Assembly: GCF_019352895.1 (NCBI RefSeq) | Contig: NZ_JAAAFX010000004.1 | Span: 1,108,714 to 1,172,713, forward strand | Origin: Variovorax boronicumulans | Lineage (GTDB): Bacteria > Pseudomonadota > Gammaproteobacteria > Burkholderiales > Burkholderiaceae_C | Direction of reading: 5' to 3' | DNA length: 64,000 bases | Shown: in pieces, positions 28,652 through 38,802 of the stretch | Position numbering within the stretch: position 1 is the first letter of the stretch | Layout: every line of letters starts with the position of its first letter | Translations under genes and position numbers: made by a program | Notes under the pieces: generated by a model | Told to the model about the DNA's origin: nothing | The model's input: the letters and a program-made list of their open reading frames with translations, nothing else | Database searches by the model: none

Positions 28652-29617
28652 ATGCGCAGGACTGCACTCTACAGCCGCTCGCCGCAGGCGTCGAAGGACG
28701 CCCAGGCGCCTGTGGCCGACGCACCGGACGCCCTCGCCACGCCGACGGCGCCCCCCGTGCGATGGCAGCCCGGACGGCGTGCCTTCGGCGCCTTGCTGGT
28801 GCTGACCCTGGCGCTGGGCGCGGGCGGTGTCGCGCTCTGGCCCCGCCAGGCCGCCCACACGCTGACCCAGAAGGACATCGACGCCGCGGTGCTGCGCACG
28901 CTGCAGACCGCCACGCTGCCGTCGCCCGCGGCCCGGGCGGCGGCCCTTGTCCAGCCTTCGGTGGTGCGCGTGGTGAGCTACGGCCCCGAGCGCACCTCGC
29001 CCGAAGCCAAGACCGAAAAGCGCGGCCGCAACCTCGCGCGCGGCAAGCCGCCCGAGGCCGACGGGCCGCCCGGCGAGGTCGAGCGCGGCATCGGCACCGG
29101 CGTGGTGATCGTCGACAAGGGCGTGATCCTCACCAACCTGCACGTGGTGGCCGGGGCCCAGACCATCAAGGTGACCTTTGCCGACGGGCTGGAAGCGCTC
29201 GCCACCATCACCGGCGTCCAGCCCGAGAACGACCTGGCCGTGCTGCAGGCGCGCAAGATTCCCGACGACCTGATCCCCGCCACCCTGGCCTCCACCGCCA
29301 ACCTCCAGTCGGGCGACCAGGTGGTCGCGGTCGGCTTCCCCTTCGGCATCGGCCCCTCGGTGTCGGCCGGCGTGGTGTCGGGCCTCAATCGCTCCTTCCG
29401 CTCGCCCGAGGGCAAGCAGGAGCTGGGCAACCTGATCCAGTTCGATGCCGCCGCCAACCCCGGCAACTCGGGCGGCCCGCTGGTGAACATGGAAGGCCAG
29501 GTGGTCGGCATCGTCACCGCCATCCTCAACCCGACCCAGCAGCGCACCTTCATCGGCATCGGTTTTGCCGTGCCGATCGAGAACGCCGCCTCGGCGATCG
29601 GCTCGCCGCCGTTCTGA
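28652..29617 (+). CDS. S1C-family serine protease lacking a PDZ domain
   Basis: This 321-residue protein has a single N-terminal membrane anchor (AFGALLVLTLALGAGGVALW, about residues 44-63), so the protease domain should be periplasmic. The trypsin-type triad is visible as TNLHVVAG (His), ENDLAVLQ (Asp) and GNSGGPLV (Ser). Unlike DegP/DegS it ends shortly after the protease domain (FAVPIENAASAIGSPPF) without a PDZ domain. A CGGAGG site precedes ATG 28652. It is 46 bp upstream of moxR and may share the same operon. Confidence 0.88.
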   Translation: MRRTALYSRSPQASKDAQAPVADAPDALATPTAPPVRWQPGRRAFGALLVLTLALGAGGVALWPRQAAHTLTQKDIDAAVLRTLQTATLPSPAARAAALVQPSVVRVVSYGPERTSPEAKTEKRGRNLARGKPPEADGPPGEVERGIGTGVVIVDKGVILTNLHVVAGAQTIKVTFADGLEALATITGVQPENDLAVLQARKIPDDLIPATLASTANLQSGDQVVAVGFPFGIGPSVSAGVVSGLNRSFRSPEGKQELGNLIQFDAAANPGNSGGPLVNMEGQVVGIVTAILNPTQQRTFIGIGFAVPIENAASAIGSPPF

Positions 29618-29663
29618 CGCGCTCGCCCTCCGTCCTCCTCACCCTCAACCCGAAAGCCGTCGC

Positions 29664-30658
<995 letters not shown>

Positions 30659-30680
<22 letters not shown>

Positions 30681-30887
30681 ACATGACCCACCCCCGATGC
30701 AGCTCACTTCGTGTAGCCGCCTCCCCCTCGAGGGGGCGATACCAGTGGCCCGGCAAAGCCGGTTCCACGGTATCTCTGGCCCACCCCCGAAGCGCTGCAG
30801 CGCGTGTAGCCTCCTGTCCCTCGAGGGGGCAGCCCGGCAAGGCCGGTTCTGCGGTGTTCTGGAATGGACATGAAAAACTGGTGGCCT
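30659..30887 (+). repeat. Dispersed intergenic repeat, copy C, flanked by 20-bp direct repeats
   Basis: ACATGAAAAACTGGTGGCCT occurs at 30659-30678 and again at 30868-30887. The 189 bp between hold two tandem repeat units (about 30684-30780 and 30781-30862). Each has CCCACCCCCGA, GTGTAGCC, CCCTCGAGGGGGC and GCCCGG-CAA(A/G)GCCGGTTC. The same core is found in copies A and B. The flanking duplication looks like a target-site duplication made when the element landed in the moxR/DUF58 overlap. Confidence 0.85.
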
Positions 30888-31871
30888 AGCAAGCGGGCGC
30901 GCGCAGCCAACGACGCGCACCTCGCAGCCGTCGCCGAGACGGCCGCGGGCGCTGCCGAGCGCCTGCTGCGCCGGCTCGAATGGACCGTGATCCGCCGGCT
31001 CGACGGCCTGCTGCAGGGCAACTACCGCACGCTGATGCGCGGCACCGGGCTGGACCTGGCCGACCTGCGTGAGTACCAGTTGCACGACGACGTGCGCCAC
31101 ATCGACTGGAACGTCACGGCGCGGCTGCAGACGCCCCACGTGCGGGTGTTCACCGAAGACCGCGAGATGGCCGCCTGGTTCGTGCTCGACCTGAGCCGCT
31201 CGGTCGACTTCGGCTCGGGCCTGCGGGCCAAGCGTGAGATCTCGGCCGGCTTCGTGGGCGTGCTGGCGCGCCTGCTCACGCGGCACGGCAACCGCGTGGG
31301 CGCCCTGGTCTACGGCAGCGACCTCGAGGCCGTGATCCCGCCGCGCAGCGGACGCCGCCATGTGCTGCACCTGCTGCATTCGATGGAACGCCGCGCGGTC
31401 GAAGGCCCGGCGGCGCAGGGCATGACGCGGCTGGCCGACCTGCTGCATTCGGCGGCCACGCTGATGCCGCGGCGCGCCACCGTGTTCGTGGTGTCCGACT
31501 TCCTCAGCGAGCCGGGGTGGGAGAAACCGCTGGCGCGCCTCGCACAGCGCCATGAGGTCATCGCGGTGCGCCTGTTCGACCCGCTCGAACTCGCGCTGCC
31601 CGACCTCGGCCTGGTGCCGCTGCGCGATGCCGAGACCGGCGAGCAGCTCTGGGTCGACACGCACGACGCGGGTTTTCGCCGACGCTTCGCGCGCATCGCG
31701 GCCGAACGCGAGGACACGCTGCGCGCGGCGCTGGCCAAGGCCGGCGTCGATGCGCTCGAGCTGTCGACCGACGACGACCTCGCCGAAGCCATCCTTCGTT
31801 TTGCCGACCTGCGCAAGCGCCGCGTGCGCGCCGGCAACGCGGCCCGACCCCTGAAGGCAGCCACCGCATGA
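30864..31871 (+). CDS. DUF58 domain-containing protein
   Basis: This 335-residue protein has the DUF58 core: GLDLADLREYQLHDDVRHIDWNVTARL (residues 60-90) followed by a VWA-like region (WFVLDLSRSVDFGSG). It works with MoxR and VWA proteins in an envelope-related or chaperone complex. The ATG 30864 adds only Met-Asp to the ancestral start at 30870 (MKNWWPS), which lies in the duplicated 20 bp. The stop overlaps a 10-codon mini-ORF as ATGA. Confidence 0.92.
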   Translation: MDMKNWWPSKRARAANDAHLAAVAETAAGAAERLLRRLEWTVIRRLDGLLQGNYRTLMRGTGLDLADLREYQLHDDVRHIDWNVTARLQTPHVRVFTEDREMAAWFVLDLSRSVDFGSGLRAKREISAGFVGVLARLLTRHGNRVGALVYGSDLEAVIPPRSGRRHVLHLLHSMERRAVEGPAAQGMTRLADLLHSAATLMPRRATVFVVSDFLSEPGWEKPLARLAQRHEVIAVRLFDPLELALPDLGLVPLRDAETGEQLWVDTHDAGFRRRFARIAAEREDTLRAALAKAGVDALELSTDDDLAEAILRFADLRKRRVRAGNAARPLKAATA

Positions 31872-31900
31872 CCCCCCTGCCAACCCGGAGCACCCCATGA
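31868..31900 (+). other. Ten-codon mini-ORF linking DUF58 and VWA genes
   Basis: ATG 31868 overlaps the DUF58 stop (ATGA) and encodes MTPLPTRSTP, whose TGA overlaps the VWA ATG at 31897 (ATGA again). It contains a possible GGAG site for the VWA gene. It may be a coupling relay, or the remnant of a small gene once present at this place in the operon. Whether it is translated is unknown. Confidence 0.35.
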
Positions 31901-32937
31901 GCTTCCTGTGGCCCCAGTTCCTCTGGCTGCTGGCGGCATTGCCGCTGCTGGTGCTGCTCTATGTCTGGCTGATGCGCCGCAAGAAGAAGCTGGCACTGCG
32001 CTATGCCAGCCTCTCGATCGTGCGCGAGGCCATGGGCGCGGGCCAGACGGTGCGCCGCCACATTCCGCCGCTGCTGTTCCTGCTGGCCATGGCCGCGATG
32101 CTGATCGCCGCGGCCCGGCCGATGGCGGTGGTGGTGCTGCCTTCGAACCAGCAGACCATCATCCTGGCGATGGACGTGTCGGGCAGCATGCGCGCCACCG
32201 ACGTGCAGCCCAACCGGCTGGTGGCCGCGCAGGACGCGGCCAAGGGCTTCATCAAGGACCTGCCGCGCACCGTGAAGGTCGGCATCGTGGCCTTCGCCGG
32301 CAGCGCGCAGGTGGCGCAGCTGCCGACCACCAACCGCGACGACCTCGTGACCGCCATCGACGCCTTCCAGCTGCAGCGCGCCACCGCGACCGGCAACGCC
32401 ATCGTGGTCTCGCTCGCCACGCTGTTCCCCAACGAAGGCATCGACATCGCGAACTTCGACCCGCAGAGCCGGCAGCGCGGCGTGCCGATCGAGCTGGCCG
32501 GCAAGGCGCCGCCCAAGGACTTCGTGCCGGTGGCACCCGGCTCCTACACCTCGGCCGCGGTGATCATGCTGACCGATGGCCAGCGCACCACCGGCGTCGA
32601 TCCGCTCGAGGCGGCCAAGGTGGCGGCGGACCGCGGTGTGCGCGTCTACACCGTGGGGATCGGCACCGTCGACGGCGAGACCATCGGCTTCGAAGGCTGG
32701 TCGATGCGCGTGCGGCTCGACGAGGAGACGCTCAAGGCCATCGCCAACAAGACCCAGGGCGAGTACTTCTACGCGGGCACGGCGGCCGACCTGAAGAAGG
32801 TCTACGACACGCTGAGTTCGCGCCTCACGGTAGAGAAGAAGGAAACCGAGATCTCCGCGCTGTTCGCACTGGGCGCGGCGCTGCTGGCCTTCCTGTCGGC
32901 CGGCCTGTCGCTGTTCTGGTTCAACCGGATTCTCTAG
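31897..32937 (+). CDS. VWA domain protein (BatA-like)
   Basis: This 346-residue protein has two N-terminal membrane segments (residues 5-25 and 58-78), a von Willebrand A domain with MIDAS DVSGS at 93-97 and MLTDG later, and a C-terminal membrane segment. This is the layout of BatA-type proteins in moxR operons, with the VWA domain facing the periplasm. It is the last gene of the operon here; no BatB/TPR or BatD gene follows, so the set is shorter than in many genomes. Confidence 0.9.
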   Translation: MSFLWPQFLWLLAALPLLVLLYVWLMRRKKKLALRYASLSIVREAMGAGQTVRRHIPPLLFLLAMAAMLIAAARPMAVVVLPSNQQTIILAMDVSGSMRATDVQPNRLVAAQDAAKGFIKDLPRTVKVGIVAFAGSAQVAQLPTTNRDDLVTAIDAFQLQRATATGNAIVVSLATLFPNEGIDIANFDPQSRQRGVPIELAGKAPPKDFVPVAPGSYTSAAVIMLTDGQRTTGVDPLEAAKVAADRGVRVYTVGIGTVDGETIGFEGWSMRVRLDEETLKAIANKTQGEYFYAGTAADLKKVYDTLSSRLTVEKKETEISALFALGAALLAFLSAGLSLFWFNRIL

Positions 32938-32980
32938 CGGCCGCCAGGGCGGCGGCGCGATCGGCGAGCGCAGCCGCGAC

Positions 32981-33730
32981 TCAACCTCCGCCGGGATGGC
33001 GCAGCAGGCCCAGCCGCGTGGCTTCGAACACCGCCTCGTTCTTGGAGTGCACCGCCAGCTTGCCGTAGAGGCTCTTGATGTGCGTCTGCACGGTGTGCAC
33101 GCTCAGGGACTTGAGGCGCGCGATCTCGGCGTACGAAAAACCCCGCGCGATCAGCGTCAGCACCTCCTGCTCGCGCCCGGACAGCAGCGAGGGCGATGCG
33201 GGCGTGACAGGGACCGGCAACGCGGCTCGCGCGGCGTCGGCCGCCTCGCTGGCTTCGGTCTGCAGGCTCCGGTACTTGGCCAGCACGCGGCGCGCGATCA
33301 TGGGCGAGATCGGCGAGGCGCCGGCCTTCATCTCCAGGATGGTCTGGGCGATGTCTTCGGGCGGGGCGTCCTTGTGCAGGTAGCCGACGGCACCGGCCTC
33401 GATGCTGGCCAGCACATTGTCTTCGTCCCCGAACACCGAGATCACCAGCGGCTCGCATTGCGGGAAGCGCGCGACCGCGGCACGGATCACCTCCAGCCCG
33501 CTGCCGTCGGGCAGGCCCAGGTCCGACAGCAGCACATCGGGGGTCTCGGTCGTCGTCGCCAGCCAGGCCAGCGCCTCGCGCACCGTGCCCACCCCCGCCA
33601 GCCAGCGCAGCCGGGGGCTGGCGCGCACGCTGCGCTCGAAGAAGGCGCGCGTGCCTTCGTCGTCTTCCACCACCAGAACGCTGAACGGGCGCCCCACGTC
33701 CGACGCATCGACCTCGGTTTGCATAGGCAC
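32981..33730 (-). CDS. NarL/LuxR-family response regulator
   Basis: This 249-residue protein has a receiver domain with phosphoacceptor D70 (LLSDLGLPDGSGLE) and a conserved Lys in YLHKDAP. A C-terminal LuxR helix-turn-helix follows (LSGREQEVLTLIARGFSYAEIARLKSLSVHTVQTHIKSLYGKL). No histidine kinase is in the window, so it is an orphan here. A start at Met3 is equally possible. It is divergent from the lipoprotein gene. Confidence 0.9.
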   Translation of the reverse strand: MPMQTEVDASDVGRPFSVLVVEDDEGTRAFFERSVRASPRLRWLAGVGTVREALAWLATTTETPDVLLSDLGLPDGSGLEVIRAAVARFPQCEPLVISVFGDEDNVLASIEAGAVGYLHKDAPPEDIAQTILEMKAGASPISPMIARRVLAKYRSLQTEASEAADAARAALPVPVTPASPSLLSGREQEVLTLIARGFSYAEIARLKSLSVHTVQTHIKSLYGKLAVHSKNEAVFEATRLGLLRHPGGG

Positions 33731-33829
33731 CGAGCATAAGCCGCGAAAGCGCGGGAAATCCGCTGGAACTCACCGATTCATGGGATGCGCGAGCGCGGGC
33801 ACCGCTTCAGACTGCGCGGGCGCCGGTGT

Positions 33830-33845
33830 GTAACGCCGCCGTTAC
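33830..33845. promoter_or_regulatory. Inverted repeat upstream of the lipoprotein gene
   Basis: GTAACG (33830-33835), CCGC spacer and CGTTAC (33840-33845) form a perfect 6-bp inverted repeat in the 144-bp gap between the response regulator and the lipoprotein gene. It could be an operator for the adjacent regulator. Nothing else supports this. Confidence 0.3.
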
Positions 33846-33874
33846 TCCCTCGATCCCCCAAGGAAGGACCTCCG

Positions 33875-35971
33875 ATGAAGAACCCCACCCCCTCCAGAGC
33901 CCCCATTGCCTGGGCCGCCGCCCTGCTGCTCACCCTCGCCGCCTGCGGGGGCGGAGGCGGGGGCGATGGCGCCTCCGGTGGAGGTGGCTCCGCGGGCGGC
34001 GGAGGCGGCACCGAGCAACCGGTGGCGCTGGCGCAGCTGCACGGCGTCGCCGCCACCGGCGCGCCTTTCAGCAACGCCGAGGTGACCGTGACCGACCAGA
34101 CCGGCGCCGTCGTCTGCACCCGTACCACCGATGCGAACGGCACCTACACCTGCGAGCTGCCCGCGGGCACCAAGGCCCCGCTGGTGATCCGCGCCAGCCG
34201 CGACGACCTGACCCTCTACAGCACCACCGCCAGCGCCACCGGCGGCATCGTCAACGTCACGCCCCTGACCACGATCATCGTTTCGCAGCTCTCGCCCGAC
34301 GGCAACCCGGCCAGCCTGGCCGGTGCGATCCAGACCCGCCCCGACACCGTGACGGCCGCCACCATCCAGACCCAGGTGGCGGAACTCAGCGCCGCGCTCA
34401 AGCCGCTGTTCGATGCACTCGGCCAGAGCGGCCTGGACCTGATGAACGGCGACTTCGCCGCCGACGGCACCGGCCAGGACCGCCTGCTGGACTCGATCGC
34501 CGTCAGCGTGCAGCCCGACGGCACCGCCGCCAACATCCAGATCACGGTCAAGAGCGTGCCGTCCAGCGGCAGCCCCGAGCCCCTGTCGATCAGCTTCAGC
34601 ACCGCCGACACGGGCACGCCGGTGCTCGCACCGGTCGATGCCAGCACGCTGGTGCAGCCGCCGACACCGGCACTGATCGCCTCCTTCCTGGCCCGCCTCA
34701 ACGCCTGCTACGCCCTGCCACTCGCCCAGCGCGTCACGGCCGTGAACGATGGCGTGAACGCCACCGGCACCGCCGCCGACCTGGTGGCCCCGGCCTGCCG
34801 CACGCTGTTCGTCGGCGACGACCCGGCCACCTACCAGGCCAACGGCGCCAGCGTGGGCCGCAACGCCAGCGGCCGCGGCGCCTTCGAAAGCCTGTTCCGG
34901 TCGGGGCCGACCGGCCTGGTCAACGACCGCGGCAACTTCGAGTTCTTCCGCAACGCGACCGACGTGGTGATCACCTACCGCTGGACCGACACCCTCGGCA
35001 ACACCGACAACGACACCTTCCTGCTGCGCACCGAGAACGGCGTGCTCAAGCTGACCGGCAACGGCAACACGTACCGCGTGTCGGTGCGCGCGATCTCCGA
35101 GAAGCGCGAGATGATCAACACGCCCAACTTCAGCTACAGCGCGACGGGCTACAACGTCAACATCGAGAACCGGCTCGACGAGAGCTTCCAGCCCGTGCTC
35201 GACAAGGTGGTGGTCACGCCGCCCTTCGGTGCGCCGCAGACCTACCGGCCCCAGCCGGGCTTCTCGTACCTCACGGTGGCGCGGCCGAACGGCAACGCCG
35301 CCAACGCCAGCGGCAGCGTGATCTACCTGGCAGGCCGCTTCGACAACCCGGCCACGGCCGGCACGCCGGCCGACAAGGAAGGCAACCTGAACTTCGTCAG
35401 CCCGGCCCTCGGCGATGCGGAACTGCGCGCGCTGAAGGACCAGAGCGTGTGGAAGCTCGAGTTCTATCGCGTCGGTGACACCGTGCCGTCGACCACCCAG
35501 AGCGCGCGCACCATCGCCCGGGCCCAGACCCTCGACGAGATCAGGCAGCTGGCCTTTGCCGCGATCACGCCCGCCCTGCGCGACGAACTGCGCGCCGAGA
35601 CGGTGAACAACACGGACAACGTGCTGGTGTTCGGCACCAGCACGCCGCAGGAGCCGAACCTCATCGACTTCAGTGCCGACGGCAACAACCCGGGCTGGGC
35701 GGTGCCGACCGGTGCACTGGCGCCCACGCTGTTCACCGCCTACGGCCGGAACAACGGCACGCGCTGGGAAGACTCGGTGACGGTGCGCAACACCGCGCGC
35801 ACGACGATCCTCAACTGCTCGCCCTATGCAGCCACGGATGCCCACTGCGTGACCCTCAACAACGCCCGCGAGTACCGGCCGGGCGCCAGCCTGAACACCT
35901 TCGACCTCTGGGCTCGCAGCGCGCGCCAGGTCGAGCTCAGCAGCAAGATCGGGCTCTACAGCATCCAGTAA
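33875..35971 (+). CDS. Large Gly-linker lipoprotein of unknown function
   Basis: This 698-residue protein has a lipoprotein signal peptide with lipobox LTLAAC (lipidated C24), then a Gly-rich flexible tether (about residues 25-45). A carboxypeptidase-regulatory-like beta domain follows (VAATGAPFSNAEVTVTDQTG, residues 57-76), then a long unrecognised region. An AAGGAAGG site precedes ATG 33875. It should be a periplasmic or surface lipoprotein. I do not recognise a catalytic motif in the C-terminal 500 residues. Confidence 0.82.
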   Translation: MKNPTPSRAPIAWAAALLLTLAACGGGGGGDGASGGGGSAGGGGGTEQPVALAQLHGVAATGAPFSNAEVTVTDQTGAVVCTRTTDANGTYTCELPAGTKAPLVIRASRDDLTLYSTTASATGGIVNVTPLTTIIVSQLSPDGNPASLAGAIQTRPDTVTAATIQTQVAELSAALKPLFDALGQSGLDLMNGDFAADGTGQDRLLDSIAVSVQPDGTAANIQITVKSVPSSGSPEPLSISFSTADTGTPVLAPVDASTLVQPPTPALIASFLARLNACYALPLAQRVTAVNDGVNATGTAADLVAPACRTLFVGDDPATYQANGASVGRNASGRGAFESLFRSGPTGLVNDRGNFEFFRNATDVVITYRWTDTLGNTDNDTFLLRTENGVLKLTGNGNTYRVSVRAISEKREMINTPNFSYSATGYNVNIENRLDESFQPVLDKVVVTPPFGAPQTYRPQPGFSYLTVARPNGNAANASGSVIYLAGRFDNPATAGTPADKEGNLNFVSPALGDAELRALKDQSVWKLEFYRVGDTVPSTTQSARTIARAQTLDEIRQLAFAAITPALRDELRAETVNNTDNVLVFGTSTPQEPNLIDFSADGNNPGWAVPTGALAPTLFTAYGRNNGTRWEDSVTVRNTARTTILNCSPYAATDAHCVTLNNAREYRPGASLNTFDLWARSARQVELSSKIGLYSIQ

Positions 35972-35987
35972 GCCCCTTCGGCACCAC

Positions 35988-36018
35988 GAAAGCCCCGCCC
36001 CGGCGGGGCTTTCTTCTT
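35988..36018 (+). terminator. Rho-independent terminator of the lipoprotein gene
   Basis: GAAAGCCCCGCC (35988-35999) pairs perfectly with GGCGGGGCTTTC (36002-36013) around CC. The T-rich tail TTCTT follows. It lies 17 bp past the lipoprotein stop. Confidence 0.88.
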
Positions 36019-36075
36019 GCAGAATCGACACCCGCCCACCCTGGTTCCATCGCGATCGTCGACAGCTTCCCTCGC

Positions 36076-36672
36076 ATGCCAAAGCGTCCCGCCACCCACC
36101 TGCTCTACCTGCACGGTTTCCGTTCTTCGCCGCAGTCCATGAAGGCACGGCTGGTGGCCGAGCACGTGCGGCAGCATCGCCCCGACATCCAGTGGTGGTG
36201 CCCGCAGTTGCCACCGTCGCCGCGCGAAGCCATGGACGGGGTGATGCGCGGCATCGCCGACTGGCCGCGCGAATCGATGGCGGTCATCGGCTCGTCGCTC
36301 GGCGGCTTCTATGCGACCTATGTGGCGGCCATGACGCGCTGCCGCGCGGCACTGCTGAACCCGGCCGTCAACCCGGCGCGCGACCTGGCCCGGTACATCG
36401 GCGAGCAGACGGCCTGGCACGATCCGCAGCAGCATTTCTTCTTCCGCCCCGAATTCATCGACGAACTGAGGGCACTCGAAGTCGGCGAGCTGTCGCGCCC
36501 GGAACGGGTGTTCGCCATCCTCGCCAAGGGCGACGAGGTGCTCGACTGGCGCGAGATGTCGGCCCGCTACCCGGGCAGCCGGATCCGGCTGCTCGAGGGC
36601 GGCGACCATGCGCTGTCGGACTTCGCCGCGAAGCACCTCGACGACGTGATGCGCTTCGTCGATCCGCGCTGA
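36076..36672 (+). CDS. YqiA-family alpha/beta hydrolase (esterase)
   Basis: This 198-residue compact alpha/beta hydrolase has LLYLHGFRSSPQSMKA near the N-terminus, nucleophile elbow AVIGSSLGGFYATY (Ser in GSSLGG, about residue 75), catalytic acid region KGDEVLDW and the final GGDHALSDF histidine. The length and motifs match the YqiA/YcfP group of small esterases. It is 46 bp upstream of the RNB gene. Confidence 0.88.
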   Translation: MPKRPATHLLYLHGFRSSPQSMKARLVAEHVRQHRPDIQWWCPQLPPSPREAMDGVMRGIADWPRESMAVIGSSLGGFYATYVAAMTRCRAALLNPAVNPARDLARYIGEQTAWHDPQQHFFFRPEFIDELRALEVGELSRPERVFAILAKGDEVLDWREMSARYPGSRIRLLEGGDHALSDFAAKHLDDVMRFVDPR

Positions 36673-36718
36673 GGACGGCCTCGGCGTCGGTGCCGAGGCC
36701 CGTGGGACAATCCGCCCC

Positions 36719-38776
36719 ATGTTTGTATTGTTCGAAGAAGCCGGAAAGTACCTCGGCGGCCGCGTTTTGTCGGAGGCCGAAGCGTCGGCGCAGGTCGAGC
36801 TCGACACCGGCAAGCGGCTCAAGGTCAAGAGCGCCCACATCGTGCTGCGTTTCGAGAAACCGGCCCCGGCCGAGCTGATCGTCGAGGCACGCGCGCTGGC
36901 CGCCACCATGGACCTCGACCTGGCGTGGGAATTCGCGGCCGAGGGGGAATTCGGCTTTGCCGACCTCGCGGCCGACTATTTCCAGGCCAACCCGACGCAG
37001 GCCCAGCAGGCGGCCGCGCTGTTCGCGCTGTTCGAGGCGCCCCACTACTTCCGGCGCGCCGGCAAGGGCCGCTTCAAGAAGGCCCCGGCCGAGATCGTCC
37101 AGCAGGCGCTGGCCGCGATCGAGAAGAAGAAGCAGGTGCTGGCCCAGATCGCCGAGTGGGCGACCCAGCTGGTGGCCGGCGAATGCCCGGCGCCGGTGCG
37201 CGAGCAGCTCTACAAGATCCTGTTCAAGCCCGACAAGAACGCCCCCGAATACAAGGCCGTGGTCGAGGCCTCGCGCACCGCGCAGCGCGCGCCGCTCGAG
37301 CTGCTCGAGCGCGCGGGCGCCATCGACTCGGCCTACCAGTTCCACTGGAAGCGCTTCCTGTTCGAGAACTTCCCCAAGGGCACGGCCTTCCCCGCGCTCG
37401 CGGCCCCGCCGATCGCCGACGACCTGCCGCTGGCCGAAGGCGTGCAGGCCTTCTCGATCGACGATTCGCAGACCACCGAGATCGACGATGCGCTGTCGGT
37501 GCAGGGCCTGGGCACGGGCACCGTCACGGTCGGCGTGCACATCGCGGCGCCCGGCTTGGCCTTCGCGCCCGGCACGCCGCTCGACCAGGTGGCGCGTGCG
37601 CGCATGTCCACCGTCTACATGCCGGGCCACAAGATCACCATGCTGCCCGACGCGGTGGTGCAGACCTACACGCTGCTCGACGGCGGCGACCGCCCGGCCG
37701 TGTCGCTCTATGCGCGCTACGACGAAGCCACGCTCGAGCTGCAAGGCACCGAGACGAAGATCGAGCGCGTGCCGATCGTCGCCAACCTGCGCCACGACCA
37801 GCTCGACAGCGTGATCACCCAGGCCTGGCTCGAGGACGCCTCGGTGCCCGGCGCCGACGCCCCCGCCATCGTCACGACGCTGCGCGACCCGCTGATGTTC
37901 CTGTTCCGCCTGGCCAAGACGCTGAAAGCGCAGCGCGAGGTGGTACGCGGCAAGCCGGAGAACTTCAACCGGCCGGACTACAACTTCCGCCTGGTCGGCA
38001 ACGAGGGCGAGCCCGAGGGCAGCGAGCAGGTGCAGATCAGCACCCGCCAGCGCGGTGCGCCGCTCGACCTGATCGTCTCCGAGGCCATGATCCTGGCCAA
38101 CAGCACCTGGGGCAGCTGGCTGGGTGAGCTGGGCGTGCCCGGCCTCTACCGCAGCCAGGCCAGCCTGGCGCCCGGCATCAAGGTGCGCATGGGCACGCGC
38201 GCGTTGCCGCATGCGGGCCTGGGCGTGAAGAGCTACGCCTGGAGCACCTCGCCGCTGCGCCGCTACACCGACCTGGTGAACCAGTGGCAGATCATCGCCG
38301 CGGCGCGCCACGGCAAGACCGCCGCGCTGGCCGCACCCTTCAAGCCCAAGGATGCCGACCTGTTCTCGATCCTCTCGGGTTTCGATGCGGCCTACAGCAC
38401 CTACAACGCCTACCAGGGCGGCATGGAGCGCTTCTGGACGCTCAAGTACCTGGCGCAGCAGGGCATCACCGAGCTCACCGCGACGGTGATCAAGGACCTG
38501 CCCAACGGCGCGCTGGTGCGGGCCGACACGCTGCCGCTGGTGTTCCCGGTGGCCGGCCAGCAGGAACGCGGCGCCCACCTGCGCGTGAAGCTGGGCGAGA
38601 TCGACGAGATCGCGCTCGACGTGCACGGCACCGTGCTCGAACGCCTCGACGCACTGGTCGATGACGCCGCGCTGGACGACGGCGCAGGTGAGGACGACGA
38701 GGAAGTGGCCGGTCCGATCGCCATCGCCGTGGACCTGAGCGACAGCGAGGCCGGCACGGAAAACACGCCGGGCTGA
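36719..38776 (+). CDS. RNB-domain ribonuclease (RNase II/R family)
   Basis: This 685-residue exoribonuclease carries the RNB catalytic segment FSIDDSQTTEIDDALSV around residues 245-261, with the Mg-binding aspartates. Further family motifs follow: GVHIAAPGLAF, ARMSTVYMPG, SEAMILANSTWGSWL and YAWSTSPLRRYTDLVNQ. The N-terminal 200 residues are helical and unlike the cold-shock domains of E. coli RNase R. The C-terminal tail is acidic. It should degrade single-stranded RNA 3' to 5'. Confidence 0.88.
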   Translation: MFVLFEEAGKYLGGRVLSEAEASAQVELDTGKRLKVKSAHIVLRFEKPAPAELIVEARALAATMDLDLAWEFAAEGEFGFADLAADYFQANPTQAQQAAALFALFEAPHYFRRAGKGRFKKAPAEIVQQALAAIEKKKQVLAQIAEWATQLVAGECPAPVREQLYKILFKPDKNAPEYKAVVEASRTAQRAPLELLERAGAIDSAYQFHWKRFLFENFPKGTAFPALAAPPIADDLPLAEGVQAFSIDDSQTTEIDDALSVQGLGTGTVTVGVHIAAPGLAFAPGTPLDQVARARMSTVYMPGHKITMLPDAVVQTYTLLDGGDRPAVSLYARYDEATLELQGTETKIERVPIVANLRHDQLDSVITQAWLEDASVPGADAPAIVTTLRDPLMFLFRLAKTLKAQREVVRGKPENFNRPDYNFRLVGNEGEPEGSEQVQISTRQRGAPLDLIVSEAMILANSTWGSWLGELGVPGLYRSQASLAPGIKVRMGTRALPHAGLGVKSYAWSTSPLRRYTDLVNQWQIIAAARHGKTAALAAPFKPKDADLFSILSGFDAAYSTYNAYQGGMERFWTLKYLAQQGITELTATVIKDLPNGALVRADTLPLVFPVAGQQERGAHLRVKLGEIDEIALDVHGTVLERLDALVDDAALDDGAGEDDEEVAGPIAIAVDLSDSEAGTENTPG

Positions 38777-38802
38777 GCGCCACCGCCACCGACGCAAGCC
38801 CG

